From Gloeopeniophorella convolvens (Eukaryota; Basidiomycota; Agaricomycetes; Russulales): 64,000 nucleotides of DNA. The stretch spans positions 163,250 through 227,249 of the forward strand of contig WTXD01000044.1 of assembly GCA_022496205.1 (NCBI GenBank), read 5' to 3'. The notes under the pieces were generated by a model. The model saw nothing but the letters and a program-made list of their open reading frames with translations, was not told the DNA's origin and ran no database searches. Below are positions 43,739 through 54,405 of the stretch, one piece after another (position 1 is the stretch's first letter; each line of letters begins with the position of its first letter). The translations under genes were made by a program, and so were the position numbers.

Positions 43739-45067
43739 ATGTTCCGTCTGCTGAGCTTCGTCCCAGGCTGTCGCCCTCCTCGTTACGTCCGCTACAACTC
43801 AGACGACCACCCGCTGCACCTGAGCCAACCAGAAATCCCTGACATTGGCCCCACCTTCTCCCATGGGCCACCGACCACCCGGCCAATACCAGAGACTCCC
43901 CACCACCGCCGCCTCATCGACGAGGACTTTTCACCCATAACGGAACACTTTCCCCACGACGTAAAGTTCCAGCCTCAGTACCCGATGAAAGACGAGACCG
44001 TCGAGGTCAAGGACGTCAGTGCCACCCCGCTCCTGCGCGACCCGCCGCCCCCTCGTGTCCCGCACCGCGAAAAATCACAACGCGGCGGCGATCCCCGCGG
44101 CGCAAGTGGCCACGAGGCCCCAGCCGCCATGCGGCGGCGCATTGCCGACGAGACGCTCGCCGCCATCGAGCGCGGCGAGGTCCACATCGCCGGCTCTGCG
44201 TACCGCTTCCGCGACCTCATCCTGCACTCGGCCGACAACACGCTCTTCTTCCCGCCCGACTCGGCCCTCGCCAACTGGCGCACCGCCGCCCCCGCCACGC
44301 CCCCGCCGCACCAGGCGCAGCTCGAGCTCTACGAGGGCTCGACGCTCCAGCGCGCCCGTGCGCTCAGGGACGACCTCGCTGCGACCGCAGCCGCGCGCGG
44401 CGCGCCCGTGCGCGTCGGCGTGCTCAGCTTTGCGAGCGCGACCAAGCCCGGCGGCGGCTTCCTCTCGGGCGCACAGGCGCAGGAAGAGTCGCTCGCGCGC
44501 GCGACGACGCTCTACCCGTCGCTCGTGACGCCCGCAGGCGCGCAGTTCCACGCGCTGCACCGGCGCGACCGGCGCGACGGCTTCTACACGCACGCGATGG
44601 TCTTCTCGCCCGCCGTGCTCGTGCTGCGCGACGACGCGGGCGCGTGGGTGCCCCCGTTCCAGATCGACGTCGTCACGAGCGCGGCGGTCAACGCGGGCTC
44701 GGTGCGCGCGCGCGCGGCGGGCGCGGACCTCGCGGCGCGCATCGAGGGCGCGATGCGCGAGCGCATGGCGCGCGTGCTGTGTCTCTTTGAGCAGCAGGGC
44801 CTGCGCAACATCGTCCTCGGCGCGTTCGGCACGGGCGTGTTCCGCAACGACGTCGGCATGGTCGCGGACATCTGGTTCGACCTGCTCGCGGAGGAGGGCG
44901 CGCGCTTCGCGCACTCGTTCGACCGCGTCGTGTTTGCGATCATCGACCGCAAGACGGTCGACACGTTCAAGGCCGTCTTTGAGAGCCGCATCGAGGCGCA
45001 GAACCCCGCGGGCTGGAGTCCGGGTACGCTCGGTCGCCAGGGGACGGTGCTGCGCCTTGTGCAGTGA
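43739..45067 (+). CDS. Microbial-type poly(ADP-ribose) glycohydrolase
   Basis: Single exon, 442 residues from MFRLLSFVPG. The first 110 residues are Pro/His-rich and unmatched. The rest is the TIGR02452/PARG_cat domain: RRRIADETLAAIERGEV, RVGVLSFASATKPGGGFLSG, AQAQEESLARATTLYPSL, YTHAMVFSPAVLVLRDD, DVVTSAAVNAGSVRA and NIVLGAFGTGVFRNDVGMVA. The catalytic signature GGG-x7-QEE is complete (GGGFLSGAQAQEE), as is the phosphate-binding GAFGTGVF turn. It should remove poly(ADP-ribose) chains from proteins in DNA-damage or stress signalling. Coding GC and arginine content are very high. Fungal members of this class usually are single-copy; this one is intronless, unlike most genes here. Confidence 0.92.
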   Translation: MFRLLSFVPGCRPPRYVRYNSDDHPLHLSQPEIPDIGPTFSHGPPTTRPIPETPHHRRLIDEDFSPITEHFPHDVKFQPQYPMKDETVEVKDVSATPLLRDPPPPRVPHREKSQRGGDPRGASGHEAPAAMRRRIADETLAAIERGEVHIAGSAYRFRDLILHSADNTLFFPPDSALANWRTAAPATPPPHQAQLELYEGSTLQRARALRDDLAATAAARGAPVRVGVLSFASATKPGGGFLSGAQAQEESLARATTLYPSLVTPAGAQFHALHRRDRRDGFYTHAMVFSPAVLVLRDDAGAWVPPFQIDVVTSAAVNAGSVRARAAGADLAARIEGAMRERMARVLCLFEQQGLRNIVLGAFGTGVFRNDVGMVADIWFDLLAEEGARFAHSFDRVVFAIIDRKTVDTFKAVFESRIEAQNPAGWSPGTLGRQGTVLRLVQ

Positions 45068-46915
45068 GCCAGCGGAGCTCCTAAAACTGCGCGCTGCGGC
45101 GTGCCCTCCGCGGGGTCTGTGTTGTTGTCGTTGTGCTGTGGTGAGTCGGCCCGTGCCCTGCGTCCGGCTCGAGCCCTGACCGCGTTCGCAGACTTTGGCG
45201 GTCTTGCTATACCTGCTTTCGCACCGGATTGTTTGTTCACGTTGTATGTATTGCAGCTAATGTATTCGTACGTTCTGCCCGGCCCCTCGCCACCCGGGCT
45301 CCCAGCCCGCCCACGTCTTCGCTGTACGATATCTTCTTTCCTTTCAGAATTCGCAGAAGCTTGTTCGCATGCCCGTGCAGCGAATGTTCTTGTTGCCGCC
45401 ACATCTTGCTGCCCTCTGACCGCCTCCTTCTAGGCTTAGCGTATGCCTGACCGATCATAACCTTAGGAAGTCCGAAGAGAGCATGGCATACCGCGTGCTG
45501 ATCGAATGGTGGAAGAATGGCTGCGCACATACAGTTCTACACGGCGCCATTGGAACCCGACCTAGGAATACTGCCGTTCTGATGCTGACCAGAGCCGAAG
45601 ACTGATAGGGTTCAGTGGCGGGCCCCACCCCGAGGTCCCTGGGAGCTGGGCGCACGCTGCGCGGCCTGCTACCCTATCATTGCCACATCGGAGTAATCTG
45701 CTGTACACTGGAAGCACACATCAGTCCAGCACGGGGAGTACAGCTCGAACGGGCGTTGTGGTTTCGATTGAGTGACGCATCCGGCGGTGCGGTCCTCGGG
45801 CACATGAATACTCACAAGGATGGAGTGCGTACTTGACGTACGTCTTTCTTACGCAGAACTGGTACTGACTTCCTGAGGATTCTTCAGCTGTACTAGGTTC
45901 CTGCGAAGCCCGCATCCACGTATCTAGGCCCCGCACGCGTGGCTGCCACTCCCCTATCCAGAAGCCTGGGACGACGTGCGCAGCAGCGGAGTCTGCCTGC
46001 GGGGCTGCCCCGTGCGTGTTAGCTCCGCACCTTGCGCGGACTCTGCGCTGGCATGCGCTTCCAATGCTGATCGATATACCCTTTACGGCGCCCCGGGCCT
46101 GGGAAACGCCCTGGATGTCTCAGGCTGCTGCGCCCTGTCCCAGGCAAATCCCTACGCCAAGCCGCCGTCACCACGCTGCCAACTTCCGTACGCAACGATG
46201 CTACCTACGCAGGAGCGCAGGAGAGTCTCCGCCGCTCAAACTGGTGGACCTATTGTCTCTTTTAGGCATCCGCTGCGACTCTGCTCCGGCCTGGGAGGCT
46301 GTTCATCGAAAGAAGAATGGACGGGCCTTGAGATGAACGTGGGTAGGGTGTGTATCGACCTGGGTTCGCGATTGACGTTTGATAGCGCAGATGCCCTCGT
46401 TTTTGCCAATCCCTTCGCGCTGCAGCTCGATGGACTGCGGCTGCGGACGCCGTGCGCCCATATTCCGTCGACCGCGAGCCCGTCCGCGTCCGTTTCCCCA
46501 CAGTCGACGGAGGCACATATTCCTACAGAGGGCGGAAAGGAATACCACAGTTTCCATACATGGTAGGCACGTGACGCCACCACGTCAACGCGGTCCGCCA
46601 CGCGTTTGCCTCGAGTCCTGTTACATACGCCTCGCCGCGCTTCGCCAGCCATCTCGGCGCGCGATTGACGCACATTTCGAGCCGGGCTGGGCCCACAATT
46701 GGGGAGATGACACACTGGCGCGTGTTGCTGGCACCGCCGCAACCCTGCTGCCCGGGGCGGCAATCCCCTGGCCCCCACCCCACATCAGAGCCTCCCAGGC
46801 TCCTTCCTCTCGCCCCTCTGACCGCCCGCAGTCGCCCAGAACAGCTCTCCTATATCTGACGCCTGGTGCCCTTCGCGTGACCACTGCGTGCTTCAGGTGT
46901 CCTGGGCCAGGCCTG
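45068..46915. other. Intergenic region, no gene seen
   Basis: About 1.85 kb between the PARG-like stop and the first BTB promoter. Several frames of 70-200 codons exist on both strands but their composition looks random and none has splice, start-context or family support. No RNA gene was recognised. Confidence 0.35.
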
Positions 46916-46923
46916 TATATAAG
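46916..46923 (+). promoter_or_regulatory. TATA box of BTB gene 1
   Basis: TATATAAG about 88 bp upstream of the start codon at 47011. The second BTB gene has the same octamer. Confidence 0.55.
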
Positions 46924-47010
46924 CGTGCGACTGCCACGCCGAGATTACACGCTATCTACCCGCCCGCACCCACCCGCTATCACATTGGCCATTCCTCGTA
47001 ACCTCTCAAC

Positions 47011-48126
47011 ATGCCCGCCCCCGCCCTCCGCACCCCCTCACCCTCCGCTGTGCCGGTAATGCGGCATAAGAACTATTTCTTCCATGAAGCGGACGTCAAC
47101 TTCCGAGTACGTGACGTCTGTGCTCGCTGTCCCGCCCACGGATTGACGGTCTCGTGCCCAGGTCGAAGGTTACGTCTTTCGCGTGCATCGATACTTCTTC
47201 CTGCGCGAGTCTGCGCACTTCAGAGAGCTCCTCGGGTCGAGTGCGTTTCCGGGGCAAGACGCCCCTGGCATGACGGAGGCGAACCCGGTCGTGCTCCATG
47301 ACGCCACTAGTGATGGGTTCGCCTGCTTCCTCTGGGTCTTCTACAACCCGTGCGTCACCGCGACACCCTTTCACGTCGTTCACGTTCTCACCAGCGCCGC
47401 AGGAAATACTCGATATACAACGCGACGCCCAAGCAGTGGTCAATGATCCTCGAGCTCGCACAGCAATGGGGCTTCAAGGAGGTCGAACTGCTCTGCATCC
47501 GCGAGCTGGAGAGACTGGATATGTCGCCGGTCGACCGTATCTACATATACCAGGAGCGCGGGATCGACCACACACTCCTCCTCGACTCCTACGCCACCCT
47601 CACGACGCGCGACGAGCCGATCGCGCTCGAGGAGGGCATCAAGCTCGGGATCAAGACGAGCCTGCAGATCGCGCGGGCGCGCGAGATGTCGCGCGGGCCG
47701 GACACGGGCACGGGCCTGCGCAGCCCGTCCGCCGTGCAGGTGCTCGGCCCGGACCTGCATACCCTTATTCAGGGTATTTTCGAGCTCCCGCCGCTGCGCA
47801 CGGGCGGCGTGGCGCACGCGGGGCCGTACACCGCGCCCATCCACCCATCGCACGGGATCGACCGCGCGTCGGCCCTGCCTTCGGTGAGGGGTGATTCTTC
47901 GCCTGTGCGGCTTCCACGAGCTGAGCGCTGATGCCGGGTTGTGCTGCAGGTGCCGACCGCGCCGACGACGCCATCCAAGCCCGAAGCTCTGTCGCAGAGC
48001 AATTCTTCTTCTTCTGATAACCCACCCTCGTACGACGGACCTGTGGACGTGAAGGGCACCTCGAGGTTCGAGACCTTGAAAACGAGCGGTGCCGCGCGCG
48101 GGCGCGGGCGTGGCGGTACGCGCTAA
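47011..48126 (+). CDS. BTB/POZ domain protein 1
   Basis: Four exons (47011-47106, 47162-47349, 47403-47883, 47950-48126) give 313 residues. The BTB-like fold is seen in RHKNYFFHEADVNFRVEGYV, FRVHRYFFLRESAHFRELLG, then VVLHDATSDGFACFLWVFYN and YNATPKQWSMILELAQQWGF, with the following helices VELLCIRELERLDMSPVDRI and YATLTTRDEPIALEEGIKLG (BACK-like). The combination is a large family in Agaricomycetes; such proteins dimerise and often act as adaptors for Cul3 or other complexes. The C-terminal 80 residues are Ser/Pro-rich and end in an RG tail (ARGRGRGGTR). Exon 2 has the same length and phase as in BTB gene 2. Confidence 0.85.
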
Positions 48127-49465
48127 CCCACTACTTCACTTGAGGCCTTGCTGATCGCTGTCACGTTTTCAGGCAGGTAGACGTGGGCGCGCTCATTGTA
48201 TCACGGGGTAGTTTGTTGTGTTTTCTTCTGCTGACGCTCTCCTGCTCGCCGCTATCTCGCTGTACCGAATGTTCATGTATCATGTATCCTTTCTTAGTCT
48301 TGTGTACTCGTTGTCAGTGTGATTGTGATTGTACAATACTTCACGAATCGATGTTCTTTGTTCTCACGGCTGTCGCACAGAAAGAGTCCTGCCGCCGCTG
48401 GTCGACGACGAGATAACGGGCATGTCGAAGCGAGTTTCCTTGGCTTATGTTATTGTGCCAACTCGATGCTAGCGTGCTATGTAAGTAGTAACTGGCACAA
48501 ATACGTGTCGCGGTTACTCCGGACAGAACGGTGTGTGCCAAGGTGATCGGCGTGATTACACTCAGCCATCGGGCACTGAAGTCAGGTAACAAAAGGTGCC
48601 AGCTCAGCGCTCACATGCACAATTGAGGGGGCAGTGGAAGCGGCAGGGAAGCGGTGGAGGTCAAGAAGTCCCGGCGACACGTAATCACCCCCAGAAGCCG
48701 TTCGGAAATGAAATGGGCGGAAGATGGGCGGAAGTGTGCAAGCCCACAGGTCGAGATCACATATTGAGCGCGCACAGGCTCGTACTTATGAAGTTGCAAG
48801 GACGATTGACCAGGAGCTGTGGCCCGACAATACGTGAGTGCTGGCAGTACAACTGAAGGGAAATACTCCCCGCGCGAAATGGGCTTTTTGGACCAATTTT
48901 GGACGGCCCGCCTCGCCCGCCGCTTTCGACGAGAGGGGATCTGAGCAGGTTCGTTTTGGAATTCGGGACGATAGTTTGACTTGTGCGACCACCTGCGGGC
49001 TCATTCCTCTGCCCCGAGAGGCCCTGGCTATCAGAATCCTCGCCGCTTCAATTCCAACCACGCGCCAGGTCGTCTGAGAACCCCTAGCCTCGAGCTCTGC
49101 CCCCTGGCGAGCAGTGCAGGTCACGATCCAGCAGCGTGGCCCGCGCTGGGAACCCTGAAACGGCTGCCAGAGCCACAGGCAGCGACACAAGGCAGATAAT
49201 AAATGATAGGAGATCCACGAGGCTCGGGTCGAGGGCCCAGAGGCGCTGGGGTCTAGGGCGCCCAGCAACACGAGGACTGGCCACCCCGAGAAAGTCGTAG
49301 CAATTTTGCTAGTTCCGCGACCGTGAAGTATCCTCGTGGCCGCTGCGGGACAGCTTGATCGTCGGAGTCCAAGTTTTGGCTGCGCAGAACTCTCGTTATC
49401 GACCCCCGAAACCCGGCACAGGCGCCTGTTATGTCAAGAAGTTGAACATCGTCCGAGTCCGCGCG
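48127..49465. other. Intergenic region between BTB paralogues
   Basis: About 1.3 kb without supportable genes or clear repeats. Confidence 0.4.
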
Positions 49466-49473
49466 TATATAAG
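49466..49473 (+). promoter_or_regulatory. TATA box of BTB gene 2
   Basis: TATATAAG about 142 bp upstream of the start codon at 49615. Confidence 0.5.
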
Positions 49474-49614
49474 CCGCGGCCTCATGCTTAGAACACGTGT
49501 AGTCCCATTTTCCTTCCAACTCCCACCCAGTTTCCCCTCCCCGTCTTTCCCTCTTTTCTTCCTTAATCACACCTTACGACCTCCGTGACGCTACCCTCGC
49601 CATCCTTTACGACC

Positions 49615-52600
49615 ATGAACTCTGCAGTCAGCCCAAACCCCAACAGTGAGCGCGTCATGCGCCATGGGGAATACTACATCCACGGAGGAGACGTTATCTT
49701 CCGAGTACGTGTCGTTGCGATCGAGCAGCATGGCCGTGCCTAACCGTGACGCGTTGCCAGGTGGAGAACAACCTCTTCCGCGTACATCGCTACTTCTTCA
49801 CGCGCGACTCTGCATTCTTCCGTGATAAGCTCCCCCACCCACCACCCCCCGGCGAATTCACAAAGGGCTCTTCCGATAACAATCCTTTCGTCCTCGAGGA
49901 TGCGCTCAAAATCGATTTTGAACGGTTCCTTTGGGTGTTCTATAACCCGTGCGTGTATAACGATCCCACGTCACCTTCACCTATCTGACGTGTCATGTCA
50001 GAAAATACTCTCTGTACAGCGCAAACGTTGACGAGTGGACATCCATCCTGAAACTCGCGCATCAGTGGGAGTTCGTTGAAGTCAAGGCACTGGCACTACG
50101 GGAACTCGAGCAGCTTGAAATCCCCGCTCTCAAAAAGATTGTCATCTACCAGTCTCACGCCATCGACCGCAACCTTCTACATGCCGCCTATACTGCGCTG
50201 ACAGTCCGGGACGAGCCTATCACAATCGAGGAAGGCCGCGAACTCGGTCTTGAGACGGCTTTACAACTTGCACGTGCTCGCGAAATCGCACGTGCACCTG
50301 CTGCTGGTGGCAGGAGAGCGAGCATCTCCCGCGCGCCGATTAGCCTTGCTGGTCTTGAGCTCGACGCACTCGTTAAAGACCTCTTCAACCTCGAGCCGTC
50401 CGGGCCTTCTGAGCCTGTGGTTCCCGAGCGCACTGCTACCCCTACTGGACGCGGCACCCCTACGAACGGCCGTAGCACCCCTCAGCTTGGCATCCAGACC
50501 AATGGGGCGGCGTCCCCCGTTCCGAATGCACACAGAGGTGGATCGGTGATGAATGCCTATCCCTTCGATTCATCTCGCGCTGACCTATCATCTCAGGTGC
50601 GAACGGTGCCCCCAATGGCGTCCCCAACGGTGCAGCCAATGGCGCAGCCAACGGCCAGGTCAACGGTCAGGTCAACGGCCGTGGCCCCCGCAAGTAAATC
50701 CGCGCAGCCCCCGCCGCCCAAACAAGGGCAACCCCAAGAGGCAGGGCCGACGGGGCACGCGCTCGATGGTGACGGGGAGAGAGCGGGACTGTCGAAGGGG
50801 GAGGAGGCGGCCGCAGCGGAGGCGAGTAGATCGGATCCTGTCATGCACTCGGACCCCAGTAAACGAGATTCTATGAAAAAGGTTATTTCCGACACACACT
50901 CGTCCGAGCCCGCACCCTCGCAACTGGAGACGCAGAACACCAACTACCATTCCACTTTCACCACTCCGGCGCAGGGCGCCGCATTAAGCTCGAACGCAAA
51001 GAATACCACCTTAGACACCAAGGGCCAGGGGCCCGCGAGGAAGATCGAAATGGCGCCCAGTACTACTGCGCGCCCGGAGCGCGCGCGCACTCAGAGCGAG
51101 CAACTCTCCCCCACTGCCTCCACCCAACAATCCCGCGAGGAGCGCTCGCGCTCGCACACGGCCGAGCCGGCGAAGAAGGATGATCTCAAGATCGTCACCG
51201 CGGACCCGCCGAGGCCCGAGACGACCCCCACGCAGACACCCGGCACACCCTCCCGGCCGCTCCAGCACAAGAAGCAGAGCGCGTCGACGCCGTCCAGCGG
51301 GCTCTTCGGCTTCATGTCCAGCATCATCGGCAGCGCGGCCCCCGCGCCGGGCGACCCCGGCTACGAGTCGTCGTCGCGCGAGTCGGAGGACGAGACGCCC
51401 ATGGCGGGCGCGTGGCACTCGGCGCGCACGCGGCAGCAGCGCGAGGAGCGCGAGCGCCAGGAGGCCGAGGAACGCGAGCGCGTCGCGAACGAGGCGCGCG
51501 CGAAGGCGCAGGCCGATACTAGGCAGCGCATCGAGGCCGAGACCAAGGCGCGCAAGGAGGCTGAAGAGGCCGAGGCTAGGGCTGCCGCGGAGGCGAAGAC
51601 AAAGGCCGAGGCGGAAGCTAGGGCGAAGGCTGAGGCCGAGGCTAAGGTCAAGGCGGCGGCTGAGGCCAAAGCCAAGGCTGAAGCTGAGGCGAAAGCTAAG
51701 GCCGAGGCGAAAGCTAAGGCCGAGGCGGAGGCGAAGGCTAAAGCTGAAGCTGAGGCGAAAGCTAAAGCTGAGGCTGAGGTCAAAGCCAAGGCAGCAGCTG
51801 ACGCAAAGGCCAAAGCTGAAGCCGACGCAAAGGCCAAGGCTGACGCGGAGGCCAAGGCGAAGGCCGACGAGAAGGCGGCGAGGCAGGAGGCTCTCAAGGC
51901 GAAGGCGGCCGCCGCCGCCGCTGCTGCCAAGGCTAAGCGCGACGAAGCTAAGGCGAGAGCTGATGCGAAGGCTGAGGCCAAGGCCAAAGCAGAGGCGGAG
52001 GCCAGAGCGGAGGCTGAGGCCAAGGCCAAGGCCAAAGCGGAGGCTGAGGCTAAAGCTAAGGCGGAGGCCGCTGCTAAAGCGAAAGTTGAAGCTGAGGCGA
52101 AGGCCAAAGCGGAGGCTGATGCAAAGGCAGTTGAGGCCAAGGCCAAGGCCGACGTTGAGGCGAAAGCCAAAGCCGACGCTGAAGCCAAGGCCAAGGCTGA
52201 AGCCGAGGAACAGGCGAAGCGCGAGGTTGAGGCGAAGGCCGCCGCTGAGAAAGCCAAAGCTGAGGCCGAGGCGAAGCGCGTCGCGGAGGTCGAAGAAGCT
52301 GAGGCCAAAGCCCAAGCCCAAGCCAAGGTCAAAGCTGATGCTGAAGCCAAAGCCGCCGAGGAGAAGGCGAAGGCCGATGCGGCGAAGGCTGAAGCGGAGG
52401 TGAAGGCGAAGGCTGACGCGGCGATGGCCGATGCCAAAGCTGCGGAGGCTAGGGTCAAGGCTGAAGCGGAGGCGATGGCCAAGGTTGACGCTGAGGCGAA
52501 GGCCAAAGCCGAGGCCGAGGCGAAAGCCCAAGCTGCTGCCAAAGCCAAAGCCGCCGAAGAAGCAAAGGCAAAGGCAGAGCGAGTGGAGGCGGAAGCAAAT

Positions 52601-54405
52601 GCCAAAGCAAAGGCGGAAGCCGAGGCGAAGGCAGAGGCAGAAGCTAATGCGAAAGCCGAGGCGGATGCCAAAGCTAAAGCTGAGGCCGAGGCCGAGGTCA
52701 AAGCCGCCGCAGCGAAAGCAGAAGCTGAGGCGAAAGCCAAAGCTGAAGCCGACAGGCTCGCCGCCGAGGTGAAAGCGAAGGAGGCGGAACGAAGAGAGGC
52801 GCGCGCAGCCGAAGAAGAGATGAGGAAGGCCGAGGCTGAACAACGCGAACGGGAAGCCCAAGAACGGATCGCGAAGCAGAGAGCTGCGGACAAAGCTGCA
52901 AGGGCGGCCGTGAGCAATACGTCGAGCGCTCCAAAGAGCCCTGCTTGGGGGTCTGGCGGCGGTGGTGGTGGTGGTGGCGGCGGCGGCGGCGGCTGGTTTA
53001 ACAAGATTACCTCGGCAGCATCTTCTATCATCGGCGGCGATCCTCAGTCTCCTCAGCCAACAGACGACAGAAGCCCTATGTCTTCAAGGCCTAGTGGCAG
53101 CCCGTGGGGTTCAGATCCATGGTCAAAACGCCAGCAGACAAAGCAGACTGCTCTTCCACCCGCTCCTGCGCCTGCGATGAATGCTACTCGGGGCGCTGGC
53201 AATCCCGGCCAGCGCGCGCAGACTCAAAACCCCACTTCGCGCGCACCAGCCTCCGCTCTCTCCACGTCCTCAGCTGCCCCACCTCAGTCTTCCATCAGCG
53301 CTGCGTCTTCAGCCACCCTCGTACAGCATGAGTCCGGCAATGTCGAACGCGCCAAGCCAGAAGGTGAGTATCTCCCACTGGCAGTCATAACTCTTTGACC
53401 AATCTCCCTCTAGGGGCGGCAGGCACCAACGCTGGACCCGCGAGAGCTGTAACAGGTGTCCCCGCCAAGGTCGTCAACGAGGCCCTGGGCCAAGCCAAAG
53501 ACCAGCCCGCCGAGGCGAGCGCAGAGAAGCGTGAGCCTACTCCAGCACCGGTTGCGAACGCCGGCGAGGGTACCAAGCCACTTGTTACCCCGCAACTCCC
53601 CACCGAGAACCCTGCGACCCCCGATACTTCCGCCAACGAGGCGAAGTCGACAGAGCCCACCCAGGCAGCGCCGGAGTCCCAACCTGCCAATGGTGACGCT
53701 CCCGCTTCTGCAGGCGCTTCACAGCCCCCACCTGTCCCTGAGAAGAAGGGCGCTGCCGCGATCGCGGACGCTGCCCCAGTTGCAGACCAACAGGCGCCTC
53801 CTCCCGCGCCTAAGGACGAGCCAGCCGTCTCGCAGCCCTCGGCGGACGCAGCTCAGGTGACGGAGACTCCCGCGCCTCGGTCGATGACAGAGGCGACCTC
53901 AGTTGTTCCGGATGCCACTGATGCAAAAACGGATGTGCCAACAAGCAAACCTGCCCCTAGGCTCGACCACCTCCGTATAGAGAGTGGGACATCCGCGACG
54001 AGTGGCTCGAGCCCTTCGACCCCTGCGGATGAGGTCGCGTCATCTGCGGTTGAAGGAGGCGAGGACGGCGAACAGGGCGACAAGCCGCTTTCAAAGGCTG
54101 CAAGGGCCGCGAGGAAAAAGCAAAGGCAGAGACAGAACAAGGCTCAGAAGGGTGAGAAGAATAGTTCACATACTCCATCTGGGGCCACGACGAGCAGCGT
54201 AGATAACGTGACGGTACAGGTTCCTAAAGTTCCCTCTATTGTCGCTGTCGATGTTCCTGTCGGTGAGGGTGATGGTGTGCTCGTAGACTCCAAGGCTGGA
54301 AGTAGCGGTGACGAACCGGTGATCGTCGACAAGCTTCTTTCGACTGACGAAGCGAAGGCTGGCGATGACCTCTTTGGCGATGACGACGAGTGGGGCTGGT
54401 CATGA
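49615..54405 (+). CDS. Giant BTB protein with long Ala/Lys/Glu helix
   Basis: Four exons (49615-49704, 49761-49948, 50002-53363, 53414-54405) give 1543 residues. Residues 1-240 are the BTB/BACK-like part (RHGEYYIHGGDVIFRVENNL, RVHRYFFTRDSAFFRDKL, YSANVDEWTSILKLAHQWEF, YTALTVRDEPITIEEGRELG), paralogous to BTB gene 1 with the same first two intron phases. Residues 270-560 are Pro/Ser/Thr-rich and end in a conserved-looking SGLFGFMSSIIGSAA. Residues about 570-1050 are an almost unbroken Ala/Lys/Glu/Arg repeat (units such as AKAEAEAKAK), predicted to be a single charged alpha-helix or coiled coil of perhaps 70 nm. Then a 13-Gly run and GWFNKITSAASSIIGG, which repeats the SIIG motif, then a 480-residue disordered tail ending DDEWGWS. 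Function unknown. Confidence 0.85.
51430..52890 (+). repeat. Low-complexity Ala/Lys/Glu codon repeat
   Basis: Roughly 1.46 kb of degenerate GCN-AAR-GCN-GAR codons inside BTB gene 2. The units vary at third positions, so this is an old or selected amino-acid repeat rather than a fresh microsatellite. A GGT/GGC tract coding 13 glycines follows at about 52957-52995. Confidence 0.85.

Noticed and set aside
44075..45402. Long antisense frames over the PARG-like gene
   Set aside because: They are shadows of high GC third positions; composition is Arg/Ala-rich and no motif or start context supports them.
45976..46566. Plus-strand frame of about 196 codons before the BTB genes
   Set aside because: Composition appears random, there is no ATG in good context and no recognisable domain.
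51011..53031. Very long open frames on the opposite strand of BTB gene 2 (over 550 codons each) and an Arg-rich frame on the same strand
   Set aside because: They mirror the Ala/Lys/Glu codon repeat. GCN/AAR/GAR repeats leave other frames free of stops and yield meaningless Leu/Ser/Gly-, Ala/Ser- or Arg-rich strings.
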